Below the pieces are notes generated by a model. That model was not told where the DNA came from. It did no database searches and saw nothing but the letters and a program-made list of their open reading frames with translations. A DNA stretch of 64,000 nt, taken from contig NKJG01000005.1 in NCBI GenBank assembly GCA_002256395.1, positions 186,001 to 250,000 on the forward strand. Direction: 5' to 3'. The DNA is from Bacteroidetes bacterium B1(2017) (lineage in GTDB: Bacteria > Bacteroidota > Bacteroidia > UKL13-3). Shown here one piece after another: positions 37,217 to 46,481 of the stretch. The position numbers and the translations under genes were made by a program. The first letter of the stretch is position 1, and every line of letters begins with the position of its first letter.

Positions 37217-39817
37217 TTATTTATTCTTAAAAATAAGATGGTTGTTGGTATCCAATTCTAATTCAATGCAGGCATCTTTTTTAATACTGCCTTTTAGAAT
37301 TTCCTTTGATAACTCATTTAATATTTTGCGTTGTAGAACGCGTTTCAAAGGTCTCGCGCCATATTGAGGATCATAACCTAATTGAGCTAACCAATCTAAG
37401 GCATTTTCTGTAGCGGTAAACTCAATATCTTGATCATGCAATTTAGCTTGGATATCTTTCAGCTGAATCTCCACAATGCTGCGCACATCCTCGCGGGTAA
37501 GCGGAGTAAACATTATTACATCATCAATTCTATTTAAGAACTCTGGTCGTATGCTACGTTTAAGCAATTCCATTACATTTACTTTAGCCTCAGCCATCAA
37601 TTCATCTTTATTGGCATCGGTATAGGTTTCAAACTTTTCTTGTATTAAGTGAGAACCAATATTAGAGGTCATGATAATGATGGTATTCTTAAAATTAGCC
37701 ATTCTACCTTTATTATCAGTAAGTCTTCCATCATCTAATACTTGTAATAAAATATTAAACACATCTGGATGTGCTTTTTCAATTTCATCTAATAAAACAA
37801 CGCTGTATGGTCTTCTGCGAATAGCTTCTGTAAGCTGTCCACCTTCTTCGTAACCAACATATCCTGGAGGCGCACCAATTAATCTTGAAACCGTATGTTT
37901 TTCTTGGTACTCACTCATATCAATTCGCACCAATGCATTTTCTTGATTAAACAAAAATTCGGCGAGAGCTTTTGCTAATTCTGTTTTACCAACACCTGTT
38001 GTCCCCAAAAAGATGAAAGAACCGATAGGTCTTTTTGGATCAGACAATCCTGCTCTATTTCTTCTAATAGCATCGCTTATTGCAACAATAGCTTCTTCCT
38101 GGCCAATAACGCGTTTATGTAATTCCTCTTCTAGTCCCAATAACTTTTCACGTTCACTTTGAAGCATTCTAGTAACAGGCACGCCAGTCCACCGACTAAC
38201 CACATCAGCAATATCTTCGCTATCTACTTCTTCTTTCACCATGGCTTTATCGCCTTGTTGCAATTGAAGCTTAGTTTTCAATTCAATTACTTTGGCTTCG
38301 GCATCTTTGATTCTACCATATCTAATTTCGGCTACTTTACCAAAATCACCCGCACGCTCAGCATGTTCGGCCTCAACTTTTAAGTTTTCAATTTCTTGCT
38401 TTGAAGTTTGAATGGCGTCTACAATTATTTTCTCACTTTGCCACTCGGCCTTTAGTGTATTTCTATCGCTTTGCAGGTTTGCAATTTCTTCACTAAGCTC
38501 CTTAACTTTATTGGTATCACCTTCGCGTTTAATGGCTTCACGTTCAATCTCCAACTGCATTATTCGTCTTTCAAGCTGATCCAACTCTTCAGGCACTGAG
38601 TCTATTTCTAAACGCAATTTAGAAGCAGCCTCATCCATTAAATCAATGGCTTTATCTGGCAAGAATCTATCCGAAATATAGCGCTGCGATAATTCAACGG
38701 CAGCAATAATTGCTTCGTCTTTAATACGCACTTTATGATGTACTTCGTAGCGTTCTTTTAAACCACGCAAAATAGAAATGGCTGCTTCGGTATCTGGTTC
38801 TTCCACGTATACTTTCTGAAACCTACGTTCCAATGCTTTATCCTTTTCAATATATCGTTGGTACTCGGCAAGAGTTGTTGCACCAATAGAACGAAGTTCT
38901 CCTCTTGCTAAAGCTGGCTTTAAAATATTGGCGGCATCCATTGCGCCTTCGCCACCACCGCCTGCGCCAACTAAGGTATGTATTTCATCAATAAATAAAA
39001 TTATTTCGCCATCACTTTGAGTGACCTCTTTTACTACAGATTTTAAACGTTCTTCAAACTCACCCTTATATTTTGCACCTGCAATTAAAGCACCCATATC
39101 GAGAGAGAAAACACGTTTACTTTTTAGATTCTCTGGCACATCCCCATTTACAATTCTATGCGCAAGACCTTCGGCAATGGCGGTTTTACCAACACCAGGC
39201 TCACCAATTAATACAGGATTATTTTTTGTTCTGCGCGAAAGAATTTGTAGTACTCTACGTATTTCTTCATCTCTTCCAATTACAGGATCAAGTTTACCTC
39301 GTTGAGCCAAATCGTTTAGGTTTTTAGCGTATTTATTCAAAGAATTATATTGTGCTTCGGCACCTTGTGAGTTAACGGTTTCGCCACCACGTAATTCTTT
39401 AATGGCTGCTCTTAAACTCTTATCATTTAAGCCTGCATCTTTAAGCAATGTTGCTACAGGGTCTGTAACCTGAAGCATGGCAACTAGCAAGTGTTCTACC
39501 GCTACAAACTCATCACCAAAATCCTTTAATAAATTTTGGGCTTTAATTAAAATTTGGTTAGCCGAGTTACTTAAGTATTGACCAGGATTATCTTGAACCT
39601 TTGGATAGGTTTTTAATAAGGCATCCAAACCTTGGTTCAGCCTAGCCATATTTACATCTACTTTCTTTAATAGAAAGCTAATGGTTTGTTCATCGCTCTG
39701 AAGCAAGCCTTTTAACAAGTGACCTGTTTCAATGCTAGAATGCGATAGGCTGGCCGCAATCTGTTGAGCTTGCTGAATGGCCTCTTGAGATTTGATAGTG
39801 AAATTATTTAAATTCAT
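37217..39817 (-). CDS. clpB: ATP-dependent disaggregase ClpB
   Basis: The 866-residue Hsp100 chaperone, which works with DnaK to dissolve protein aggregates. The order is normal: an N-terminal Clp_N repeat domain (1-145), NBD1 with Walker A GEPGVGKT at 205-212, a coiled-coil middle domain (about 405-525), NBD2 with Walker A GTTGVGKT at about 604-611, and a C-terminal small domain. No IGL/F ClpP-docking loop is evident, as expected for ClpB rather than ClpA/X. Its last 47 bp are duplicated at 35811-35857. Confidence 0.98.
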   Translation of the reverse strand: MNLNNFTIKSQEAIQQAQQIAASLSHSSIETGHLLKGLLQSDEQTISFLLKKVDVNMARLNQGLDALLKTYPKVQDNPGQYLSNSANQILIKAQNLLKDFGDEFVAVEHLLVAMLQVTDPVATLLKDAGLNDKSLRAAIKELRGGETVNSQGAEAQYNSLNKYAKNLNDLAQRGKLDPVIGRDEEIRRVLQILSRRTKNNPVLIGEPGVGKTAIAEGLAHRIVNGDVPENLKSKRVFSLDMGALIAGAKYKGEFEERLKSVVKEVTQSDGEIILFIDEIHTLVGAGGGGEGAMDAANILKPALARGELRSIGATTLAEYQRYIEKDKALERRFQKVYVEEPDTEAAISILRGLKERYEVHHKVRIKDEAIIAAVELSQRYISDRFLPDKAIDLMDEAASKLRLEIDSVPEELDQLERRIMQLEIEREAIKREGDTNKVKELSEEIANLQSDRNTLKAEWQSEKIIVDAIQTSKQEIENLKVEAEHAERAGDFGKVAEIRYGRIKDAEAKVIELKTKLQLQQGDKAMVKEEVDSEDIADVVSRWTGVPVTRMLQSEREKLLGLEEELHKRVIGQEEAIVAISDAIRRNRAGLSDPKRPIGSFIFLGTTGVGKTELAKALAEFLFNQENALVRIDMSEYQEKHTVSRLIGAPPGYVGYEEGGQLTEAIRRRPYSVVLLDEIEKAHPDVFNILLQVLDDGRLTDNKGRMANFKNTIIIMTSNIGSHLIQEKFETYTDANKDELMAEAKVNVMELLKRSIRPEFLNRIDDVIMFTPLTREDVRSIVEIQLKDIQAKLHDQDIEFTATENALDWLAQLGYDPQYGARPLKRVLQRKILNELSKEILKGSIKKDACIELELDTNNHLIFKNK

Positions 39818-39989
39818 ATGCTTTTTTATTAGGTTTTAAGGGGCATTATTATGGGTAAATTACCGGTTCATTTGCCTTCCTAAAAACGTCAATATTAGCA
39901 CCAAGGCTAAAAAGCAGAAATTTTGGCTACTATCTTGAGCCAGAGCAGACAAAAACGACAATTATTTGTCTCGATTTTAGATTAAAATC

Positions 39990-40056
39990 AAAAAAAAATG
40001 CCACTAAGGCATGAAGCTATTTGGTTCAAGCAAAACCAACTCCTACCCTAGTGGCA
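39990..40056 (-). terminator. Terminator of the CsgG-like gene
   Basis: TGCCACTA (39999-40006) pairs with TAGTGGCA (40049-40056), with a second inner stem TTGGTT/AACCAA in the loop; on the minus strand nine T follow. It lies about 20 nt after the stop of the 40077 gene. The loop carries one copy of the TTTGGTTC motif. Confidence 0.7.
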
Positions 40057-40076
40057 CAAACACCTATCATCTAATT

Positions 40077-41201
40077 CTATTTCTTGCTAGTATTTTTTGA
40101 ATTATACCCTACCGAAATTCCAATTTTAAAACCATCATGGGTTGGAACGGTGATAAACGCATTTACAGGAATATTCATTTTACCCGATTTAATTGTTTTT
40201 CCAACACCCAATAAAAGGGCTGAACCAATACCTAAAGTTCCATTGCTATTCAATCTTTTTTCGAAGGTAACATCTGTAACACCCATGGTAGAAATTTGAT
40301 CTTGGGTATAATATTGATTATTATAAAATGCCATTTGAGAATAATTGGCTAAACTAAAAGTGGGGCCAATGGCAATCTCCCAGCCATTTTTTGTATTTCT
40401 GAACCCATTTAATAAGGTTAAAGTTGGTACAAACATTTGTTGATCTATACCTGAAACAGATGGGATAATTTCAAATAAAGCTTGATAATTTCCTTCGTTT
40501 AAATATTGTTTTTCAAATTGGTATCCAAATTGAAACATGGCAGGATACGCTTCAAAGCCTCCGCTTTCTTTTGACATACGAAGGATATCGGCATTTTTCC
40601 CAAAAATAAAGGTATATCCGAAACGAGGTCCTTGAAGATTTACACGCTCTTTATTTGGATTATTGGTGGCAGATTCATAGTTAAATTTCTTGGTAAGTCT
40701 TGCCAACTCTACATCGTCGTTTGGCTTATCAAACATTTTACGAATGGTAATACCAGTCATATTTTGAATTTCTAGTGGCAAATTTAAAAACTCCATAACG
40801 GTAGTTTTTGTAACGCTTCCTTGTTGAATATTCACTAAGCGAAAGGTCATTACAATGGTTTCACCGTAAAGCTCGGCGCTACCTGTAAACATATATTCAG
40901 ATTTAATTACATTTCCTATTTCTAATAGGCACATTTTACCATAGCAATTGGTAATATTTAATTTATTCTTATCAATTAGGTAGGCCACATCATACCTATC
41001 GGTCACATCAAACATATCGAGTTTATCTAACTCAATACGAACTAAATTTCCCATTTGGGTTGGGTCCAGAGTAACGCCTTTGGTATCAATATTTAAAACG
41101 GTAAGGGTGGGTTTAATTTTGGCGGTTTGAGCCAAGAGTGAGGTGGAGAAAAGTTGCAAAAACACTAATCCTAAAAAGGCTAATTTGTTTACGTTTTTCA
41201 T
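40077..41201 (-). CDS. Exported CsgG-like protein with C-terminal barrel-like region
   Basis: A 374-residue exported protein. The start at 41201 gives a good signal peptide (MKNVNKLAFLGLVFLQLFSTSLLAQ); the longer frame from a TTG at 41249 adds 16 polar residues. Residues of about 25-145 resemble the CsgG/FlgO-type fold: a strand TLTVLNIDT, a helix, then CYGKMCLLEIGNVIKSEYMFTGS with a C-x4-C pair and a strand ending in the RLVNIQQG segment. The C-terminal 190 residues look like beta-hairpins of an outer-membrane barrel and finish with FKIGISVGYNS. I do not know its function; an envelope role is inferred. Promoter and terminator suggest a single-gene transcript. Confidence 0.65.
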   Translation of the reverse strand: MKNVNKLAFLGLVFLQLFSTSLLAQTAKIKPTLTVLNIDTKGVTLDPTQMGNLVRIELDKLDMFDVTDRYDVAYLIDKNKLNITNCYGKMCLLEIGNVIKSEYMFTGSAELYGETIVMTFRLVNIQQGSVTKTTVMEFLNLPLEIQNMTGITIRKMFDKPNDDVELARLTKKFNYESATNNPNKERVNLQGPRFGYTFIFGKNADILRMSKESGGFEAYPAMFQFGYQFEKQYLNEGNYQALFEIIPSVSGIDQQMFVPTLTLLNGFRNTKNGWEIAIGPTFSLANYSQMAFYNNQYYTQDQISTMGVTDVTFEKRLNSNGTLGIGSALLLGVGKTIKSGKMNIPVNAFITVPTHDGFKIGISVGYNSKNTSKK

Positions 41202-41222
41202 ATGAGTGGTAATTTTATGGAG

Positions 41223-41253
41223 CAAATGTATTTTATCCCTATTGGGCAATAAA
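41223..41253 (-). promoter_or_regulatory. Promoter of the CsgG-like gene
   Basis: On the minus strand TTTA (41253-41250), a 19-nt spacer and TACATTTG (41230-41223) fit the Bacteroidota promoter with one mismatch in the -33 box. Transcription would start about 15 nt before the ATG at 41201. This position also supports the shorter start of the gene. Confidence 0.6.
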
Positions 41254-41392
41254 ATTGCTTCATAGACACACCCATAAAACTTTTAACAATTCTGCAAGAG
41301 CTATGAGCTAAGCACATCCCTAACGGGCATTTTGGTTCAAACCGACACTAAAGAGCTAGCCTTTTATGCAAAATACTACACTTAACAGGGGC

Positions 41393-41406
41393 AATTTGCG
41401 CAAATT
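41393..41406. promoter_or_regulatory. 14-bp perfect palindrome upstream of the aminotransferase
   Basis: AATTTGCGCAAATT is a perfect palindrome 74 nt before the aminotransferase start, in the divergent region 41202-41479. Its core TTTGCGCAAA recurs at 36978-36987. It looks like a binding site for a dimeric regulator; no regulator is identified. Confidence 0.4.
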
Positions 41407-41479
41407 CCAAACTTTATTTGATAATTCTCATTCGCAACAGCTAAAGGTAAATCCTATATTCGCCGTTTAATTATAGCAA

Positions 41480-42673
41480 ATGGAAGCATTAGCCAAACGT
41501 GTATTTAGCATAAATGAACCGCAAACAATTGCCATGGCAAAAAAAGCCAGAGAACTTATGGCAACCGGTGTAAATGTAGTTAACCTTAGCTTAGGAGAGC
41601 CCGATTTTACTACTCCTGAACATATAAAAGAAGCCGCCATTGCAGCTATTCAAAACAACTTTAGTTATTATACTCCAGTTGCGGGAATTCCTGAATTGAG
41701 GGAAGCCATTTCTAAAAAGTTTTTACGCGATAATAACTTGGTTTACGCCCCAGATCAAATTGTTGTTTCTACGGGTGCAAAACATGCCATCATGAACACC
41801 ATCATGGCATTAATTAACCCTGGCGACGAGGTAATTATTCCAACTCCATATTGGGTGAGCTATTCAGAAATGGTTAAGTTAATGGATGGTGTGCCTGTTT
41901 TTATTGCTGCTCCATTAGAGCAAGATTACAAAATAACAGCCGCTCAATTAGAAGCTTCAATTACCCCTAAATCAAAAGCATTCTTATTTTCCTCACCATG
42001 CAACCCTACCGGTTCGGTATACAGCCATAATGAGCTTGCAGAATTGGTAAACGTATTTGAGAAACACCCTTCTATTTATATTATCTCGGATGAAATTTAT
42101 GAGTATATCAATTTTGTTGGGAAGCACCATAGTATTGGAACCTTTGAAAGTGTGAAAGACCGAGTGATAACCATCAATGGGTTATCAAAAGGATATGCCA
42201 TGACGGGTTGGAGATTAGGATATATGGGAGCCCCAAAACATGTTGCTATGGCTTGTGAAAAAATACAAGGACAATATACAAGTGCAGCAAATAGCATTTC
42301 GCAAAAAGCTGCCGTTGCGGCACTTACCGGTAGTCTTGAACCAAGTTTTGAGATGGTAAAGGCATTTAAACGGAGAAAAGAATTAGTTGAAAAAGGCCTT
42401 AACACTATTCCAGGATTAATTAATAATAAACCCGAAGGAGCCTTCTATTTCTTTCCAGATATCTCACATTTCTTAGGCAAACAATTTGAAGGAAAAACAA
42501 TTGAAACGGCCACCGACTTATGTTTATATTTATTAAACGAGGGGCACGTGAGTTTAGTAACAGGTGAAGCCTTTGGCAATCCAAACTGCATACGAATGAG
42601 CTATGCGGCTTCAGACGAAAAATTAACACTTGCCCTATTGAGAATTAGCGAGGCTTTAGCTAAATTGGCCTAA
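41480..42673 (+). CDS. aspC: Pyridoxal-phosphate aspartate-type aminotransferase
   Basis: A 397-residue class I aminotransferase of the subgroup including thermophilic AspB. Key residues are N175 (NPTG), D204 and Y207 (SDEIYEY), the Schiff-base lysine K237 (NGLSKGYAMTGWRLGY) and the carboxylate-binding arginine in CIRMSYA near 375. It moves an amino group between aspartate (or a related amino acid) and 2-oxoglutarate; specificity is not certain. The PfkB-kinase gene follows after 11 nt, so the two are cotranscribed. Confidence 0.93.
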   Translation: MEALAKRVFSINEPQTIAMAKKARELMATGVNVVNLSLGEPDFTTPEHIKEAAIAAIQNNFSYYTPVAGIPELREAISKKFLRDNNLVYAPDQIVVSTGAKHAIMNTIMALINPGDEVIIPTPYWVSYSEMVKLMDGVPVFIAAPLEQDYKITAAQLEASITPKSKAFLFSSPCNPTGSVYSHNELAELVNVFEKHPSIYIISDEIYEYINFVGKHHSIGTFESVKDRVITINGLSKGYAMTGWRLGYMGAPKHVAMACEKIQGQYTSAANSISQKAAVAALTGSLEPSFEMVKAFKRRKELVEKGLNTIPGLINNKPEGAFYFFPDISHFLGKQFEGKTIETATDLCLYLLNEGHVSLVTGEAFGNPNCIRMSYAASDEKLTLALLRISEALAKLA

Positions 42674-42684
42674 ATTTTAAGAGA

Positions 42685-43665
42685 ATGATTGAGATGAAAA
42701 ACAGTATAAAAAAATTTGAAGGACTAAAGGTATTGGTAATAGGCGATGTGATGATAGATGCCTATTTAATAGGAAACGTAGAACGCATTTCGCCTGAAGC
42801 GCCGGTACCTGTGGTGGCAGTAAATAAAAAAGATTATCGCTTGGGTGGCGCGGCAAATGTTGCCCTGAACCTAGTTGCCCTGGGTGCAAAACCAATTTTA
42901 TGTTCGGTAATTGGCGATGATTTTGATGGCAATGAATTACTTCAATTACTTGATAAAGCATCCATTCAAAGCTCTGGTATTATTCGTTCTAAAGAACGCC
43001 TAACAACTACCAAAACAAGAGTAATGGCTCAAAACCATCAAATGATTAGGATAGATAATGAGCAAACTGAACCAATTAGTGAATACGATACCTATGTTTT
43101 AGTTCAGCGAATTATTAACGATTTATTGCCTGCGGCTGATGTTGTATTATTTGAGGATTACGATAAAGGTGTAATTAGCTCGAGCTTAATTGACCAAATT
43201 GTGGTTGCTGCACATAAACACAATATTAAAGTTGTTGTTGACCCGAAGAAAAGAAACTTTATTAACTATAAAGGAGTAGATTTATTTAAACCAAATTTAA
43301 AAGAACTTAAAGAAGGTTTTAAGAGAGATGCCGACCCTTCTGACCCTGCAGAGTTTGAAGCTGCCATTATTGATTTAATGAAAGTAATGGAACTGAAAAA
43401 CATTATGGTTACGCTAAGTGAGCGTGGGGTAATGATTAGCGATGGAACAAGTTTTGAATACATTCCAGCCCATTTGAGAAAAATTGCCGATGTAAGTGGT
43501 GCAGGCGATACCGTTATTTCTGTAGCTTCTTTATGCATGGCATTAGGCATGGCAAATAAAGATATTGCCTCCCTTTCGAACCTTGCAGGAGGCTTGGTTT
43601 GCGAAGAAGTTGGAGTTGTACCTATTGACATTAATAGGCTTATAACAGAAGCCGAAAAACTATAA
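42685..43665 (+). CDS. rfaE1: D-glycero-beta-D-manno-heptose-7-phosphate kinase-like PfkB protein
   Basis: A 326-residue PfkB/ribokinase-family protein closest in motif content to the kinase half of HldE/RfaE: VIGDVMIDAYLIGNVERISPEAPVPV at the start, RLGGAANVALNL, and the ATP/anion-hole motif SGAGDT near residue 272. A nucleotidyltransferase half is absent, so it is the stand-alone kinase form. It would act in ADP-heptose synthesis for lipopolysaccharide. Start at 42685 (MIEMK) or 42694 (MKNSI). It is 11 nt downstream of the aminotransferase. Confidence 0.88.
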   Translation: MIEMKNSIKKFEGLKVLVIGDVMIDAYLIGNVERISPEAPVPVVAVNKKDYRLGGAANVALNLVALGAKPILCSVIGDDFDGNELLQLLDKASIQSSGIIRSKERLTTTKTRVMAQNHQMIRIDNEQTEPISEYDTYVLVQRIINDLLPAADVVLFEDYDKGVISSSLIDQIVVAAHKHNIKVVVDPKKRNFINYKGVDLFKPNLKELKEGFKRDADPSDPAEFEAAIIDLMKVMELKNIMVTLSERGVMISDGTSFEYIPAHLRKIADVSGAGDTVISVASLCMALGMANKDIASLSNLAGGLVCEEVGVVPIDINRLITEAEKL

Positions 43666-43674
43666 TTGAATCAT

Positions 43675-43710
43675 AAAAAAAATCCCAGCCAGTGGCTGGG
43701 ATTTTTTTTT
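43675..43710. terminator. Bidirectional terminator, heptose kinase / hydrolase
   Basis: The stem AATCCCAGCC / GGCTGGGATT has a 3-nt loop and is flanked by eight A and nine T. It ends both convergent transcripts, and the hydrolase stop follows almost directly. Confidence 0.92.
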
Positions 43711-43711
43711 A

Positions 43712-45586
43712 TTACTTCATTACAGGTAACACTATTTTACTTGGCCGAGAGGCATCGTGATATATCTTAATTTCTGATTTCACAAAATCACTATCTGTGC
43801 AATGATAAGTATCTACAAATTGTTGGGGATTTCTATCTACTAAGGGAAACCAAGTACTTTGAATTTGAATCATTAATCGGTGACCTTTTTTAAAGGTATG
43901 AGCAATATCTGGGAGCTCAAAATTAACCGCTGCAACTTGCCCAGGAACAAAGGCTTCTGGCTTTTCAAAACTATTTCTGAACCTACCTCTCATTACCTCA
44001 CCACGCACTAACATTTGGTAAGCGTCCATCATATAATTACTCCCATTTCCTTTACCATAAACGGTGGTGTCATAGGTAAATCCATCAGGGAAAACATCAA
44101 TAATTTTAACAATAAAATCGGCATCTGTGGTGCTTAGGCTTACTTGCAAATTAGCCTTAATAGTGCCGGCAATGGTTAAATCTTCTTGCAACACTTCACC
44201 CGTAAAACTAATAACATCAGGCCTGCGAGAGGCAAAGCGTTGATCATCTGTCATGTACTCACGAGTACGACCAGAATGAACATCTTCTGTGTAAGGTACA
44301 GGTTTATTTGGATCACTAATATAAGAACTAAAAGAAGTTACAACAGGCGAAATGGTATTGCTTAAACCACCATTAAAGTTAAAATAAAAATCTGTTGGAG
44401 TAGCTTGTTTTGGTGGCCATTCAGTGAACGACTTCCAATCATTTTCACCTGTAAAAAAGATATTTGCTTCAGCAATTTTATCTACAGTCCCAATACCTTT
44501 TAGATAGAACTGAAAAAAGGGAATTTCGAAATTCTGTTGGTAATAGGCAGAGGTGTTTGAACCAAAACGCACATTACCTAAATACGAACCATCGCTGCGG
44601 CTCCAACCACCGTGAAACCATGGGCCCATCACAAGTTTGTTGCTTGTTTTAGGATTTTGTTTTTCAATGGCTTCATATAATCGCCATGCGCCAAAACAAT
44701 CTTCGGCATCAAAAACGCCACCAACAACTAACATAGCAGGTTTAATATTATAACAAGAACGGCGGGCATCGCGGGCTTTCCACCATTCGTCGTAATTTGG
44801 GTGAGCAAGTAAATCGTTCCAAAACTGAATGCTATCGCCCATTAAAGTTGAGAAATTAGAGATAGCACCCGTTTCTAAATAGAATTTATAATCATCGCGG
44901 GTGTTATATTTTATTTTGCTTGGCCTTCCAGTTTGGGTAGGTTTTGGACGAGGCAAACCAAAGCCAGAATAGAAGCTAAACGCATCATGTAACATAAGGG
45001 CTCCATTATGATGGAAATCGTCGCCCATATACCAATCTGTAACAGGAGCCTGCGGACTAACCGCTTTAATGGCAGGGTGACCACTTAAGGCAGCCATGGT
45101 AGAATAAAAACCAGGATAAGAAATACCAAATACGCCCACTTTTTTATTTGTTCCTGGAACATTTTTCACCAACCAATCCACTGCATCATAGGTATCACTT
45201 GCCTCATCAATTTCTTTCCCTTTTTTGTTTGCATTAAAGGGTCTAACATCTACAAATTGGCCTTCGCTCATCCAGCATCCACGTACATCTTGCTGAACGA
45301 TGATATATCCTTCTTTAATATACTCTTTCCAATAGGTTCCAAACAATCTACCCGAAAAACTTGCCCCGTATGGAAAGCAACCATAAGGGGTACGATTTAA
45401 TAGAATGGGATGCTTTTCTGATTGATCTTTAGGAGCATAAATTACGGTATATAATTTAACACCGTCGCGCATAGAAATTTGGGTTTCTGTTTTGGTATAA
45501 TTTTCCTTAAGCCAAGCTTCGGTAATTACTTGCGAAAAACTTATAAAAGATAAAATGCAAAAGACAAATAATAAGCGATACTTCAT
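43712..45586 (-). CDS. Secreted CocE/NonD-type hydrolase (peptidase S15 family)
   Basis: A 624-residue exported alpha/beta-hydrolase with signal peptide ending FISFS|Q. The nucleophile is S156 in GISYPGF; the acid is D293 or D296 in GVFDAEDCFG, and the histidine H325 in GPWFHGGW. The C-terminal jelly-roll (from about 430) is typical of X-Pro dipeptidyl-peptidase and alpha-amino-acid ester hydrolases. It probably cleaves acyl or peptidyl bonds in the periplasm; the substrate is unknown. Confidence 0.9.
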   Translation of the reverse strand: MKYRLLFVFCILSFISFSQVITEAWLKENYTKTETQISMRDGVKLYTVIYAPKDQSEKHPILLNRTPYGCFPYGASFSGRLFGTYWKEYIKEGYIIVQQDVRGCWMSEGQFVDVRPFNANKKGKEIDEASDTYDAVDWLVKNVPGTNKKVGVFGISYPGFYSTMAALSGHPAIKAVSPQAPVTDWYMGDDFHHNGALMLHDAFSFYSGFGLPRPKPTQTGRPSKIKYNTRDDYKFYLETGAISNFSTLMGDSIQFWNDLLAHPNYDEWWKARDARRSCYNIKPAMLVVGGVFDAEDCFGAWRLYEAIEKQNPKTSNKLVMGPWFHGGWSRSDGSYLGNVRFGSNTSAYYQQNFEIPFFQFYLKGIGTVDKIAEANIFFTGENDWKSFTEWPPKQATPTDFYFNFNGGLSNTISPVVTSFSSYISDPNKPVPYTEDVHSGRTREYMTDDQRFASRRPDVISFTGEVLQEDLTIAGTIKANLQVSLSTTDADFIVKIIDVFPDGFTYDTTVYGKGNGSNYMMDAYQMLVRGEVMRGRFRNSFEKPEAFVPGQVAAVNFELPDIAHTFKKGHRLMIQIQSTWFPLVDRNPQQFVDTYHCTDSDFVKSEIKIYHDASRPSKIVLPVMK

Positions 45587-45636
45587 GGTTGTTTTTTTTT
45601 GCTAATATAGCAAAATGCTAGGGCAAACAAAGCCTC

Positions 45637-46476
45637 TTAATTAAGGCGCTCGGAGTGTTTTCTAAAACTACACACCACACCTAAACCACCTTCCACATTT
45701 GAGTATTGAGGAGCAGGTTCACTAAATGGGTCATCCCCAAAATAAACTAATCTTCGCCTATGATATTCATAATAATGTATATCACTATTAATCAAATAAA
45801 CGTAAAAACTTGGATCTAAAGTGCCTATATCTCCCTTATAATTATAGTAATCAAACTTGCTACTAAAGTCTTGCCCATCTTTGTTTTTATCGCTAAACAT
45901 TCCATCACCCAATGAATAGGCATTTGTATCTTTCCCAGAGGCAAAATATTCTTCCAAATTAATGCGGTAGTAATTAGCACTATTAGCTTCATCTTTCCAT
46001 TTAAAACCAAAGATATAATGTTCTTCACCTTGGTTGCCAGTAGAATATTTGTCTACTTTTAAGTCGGTAAACGGAACAACACTATTTGGCACAGTGGTTT
46101 TACCAAGTATCTTCCTTGTTCCTTGAGATGCCTCAATAGTATAGGTATAGCCAGGGTTTATTGGAAACACAGATTGGTCTACAAAATAGGCTTCTTCAAT
46201 TTCTGAATAACTAAGAGTTTGAGTATGTCCATTATTATCCGAAATTTTTACACTTGCATCCTTAATGGGAGGAAAATAGCCATTGCCACCATTTCCATAA
46301 ATGGGTTGCGATAATGTTAAGGTAACCTTTACACCTGATTCATCGGGTGAAAGAAAAGAATAGAGGACCAATTGGTTACCTGTATAAGGAATTTCAACCG
46401 TTGCAGGTCGTTCGCACGAGGCCAAAAGAACTACTAATAGAACGATAAATGAGGGATACAAAAATTTAATGTTCAT
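45637..46476 (-). CDS. DUF4249 outer-membrane lipoprotein
   Basis: A 279-residue protein with a lipoprotein signal peptide (VVLLASC lipobox, C20) and the DUF4249 beta-sandwich pattern (ASVKISDNNGH, GYTYTIEAS). DUF4249 proteins are usually encoded directly after a TonB-dependent receptor, as here (5 nt gap). They are thought to be surface-side partners of that transporter. The cargo is unknown. Confidence 0.88.
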   Translation of the reverse strand: MNIKFLYPSFIVLLVVLLASCERPATVEIPYTGNQLVLYSFLSPDESGVKVTLTLSQPIYGNGGNGYFPPIKDASVKISDNNGHTQTLSYSEIEEAYFVDQSVFPINPGYTYTIEASQGTRKILGKTTVPNSVVPFTDLKVDKYSTGNQGEEHYIFGFKWKDEANSANYYRINLEEYFASGKDTNAYSLGDGMFSDKNKDGQDFSSKFDYYNYKGDIGTLDPSFYVYLINSDIHYYEYHRRRLVYFGDDPFSEPAPQYSNVEGGLGVVCSFRKHSERLN

Positions 46477-46481
46477 ACTGC

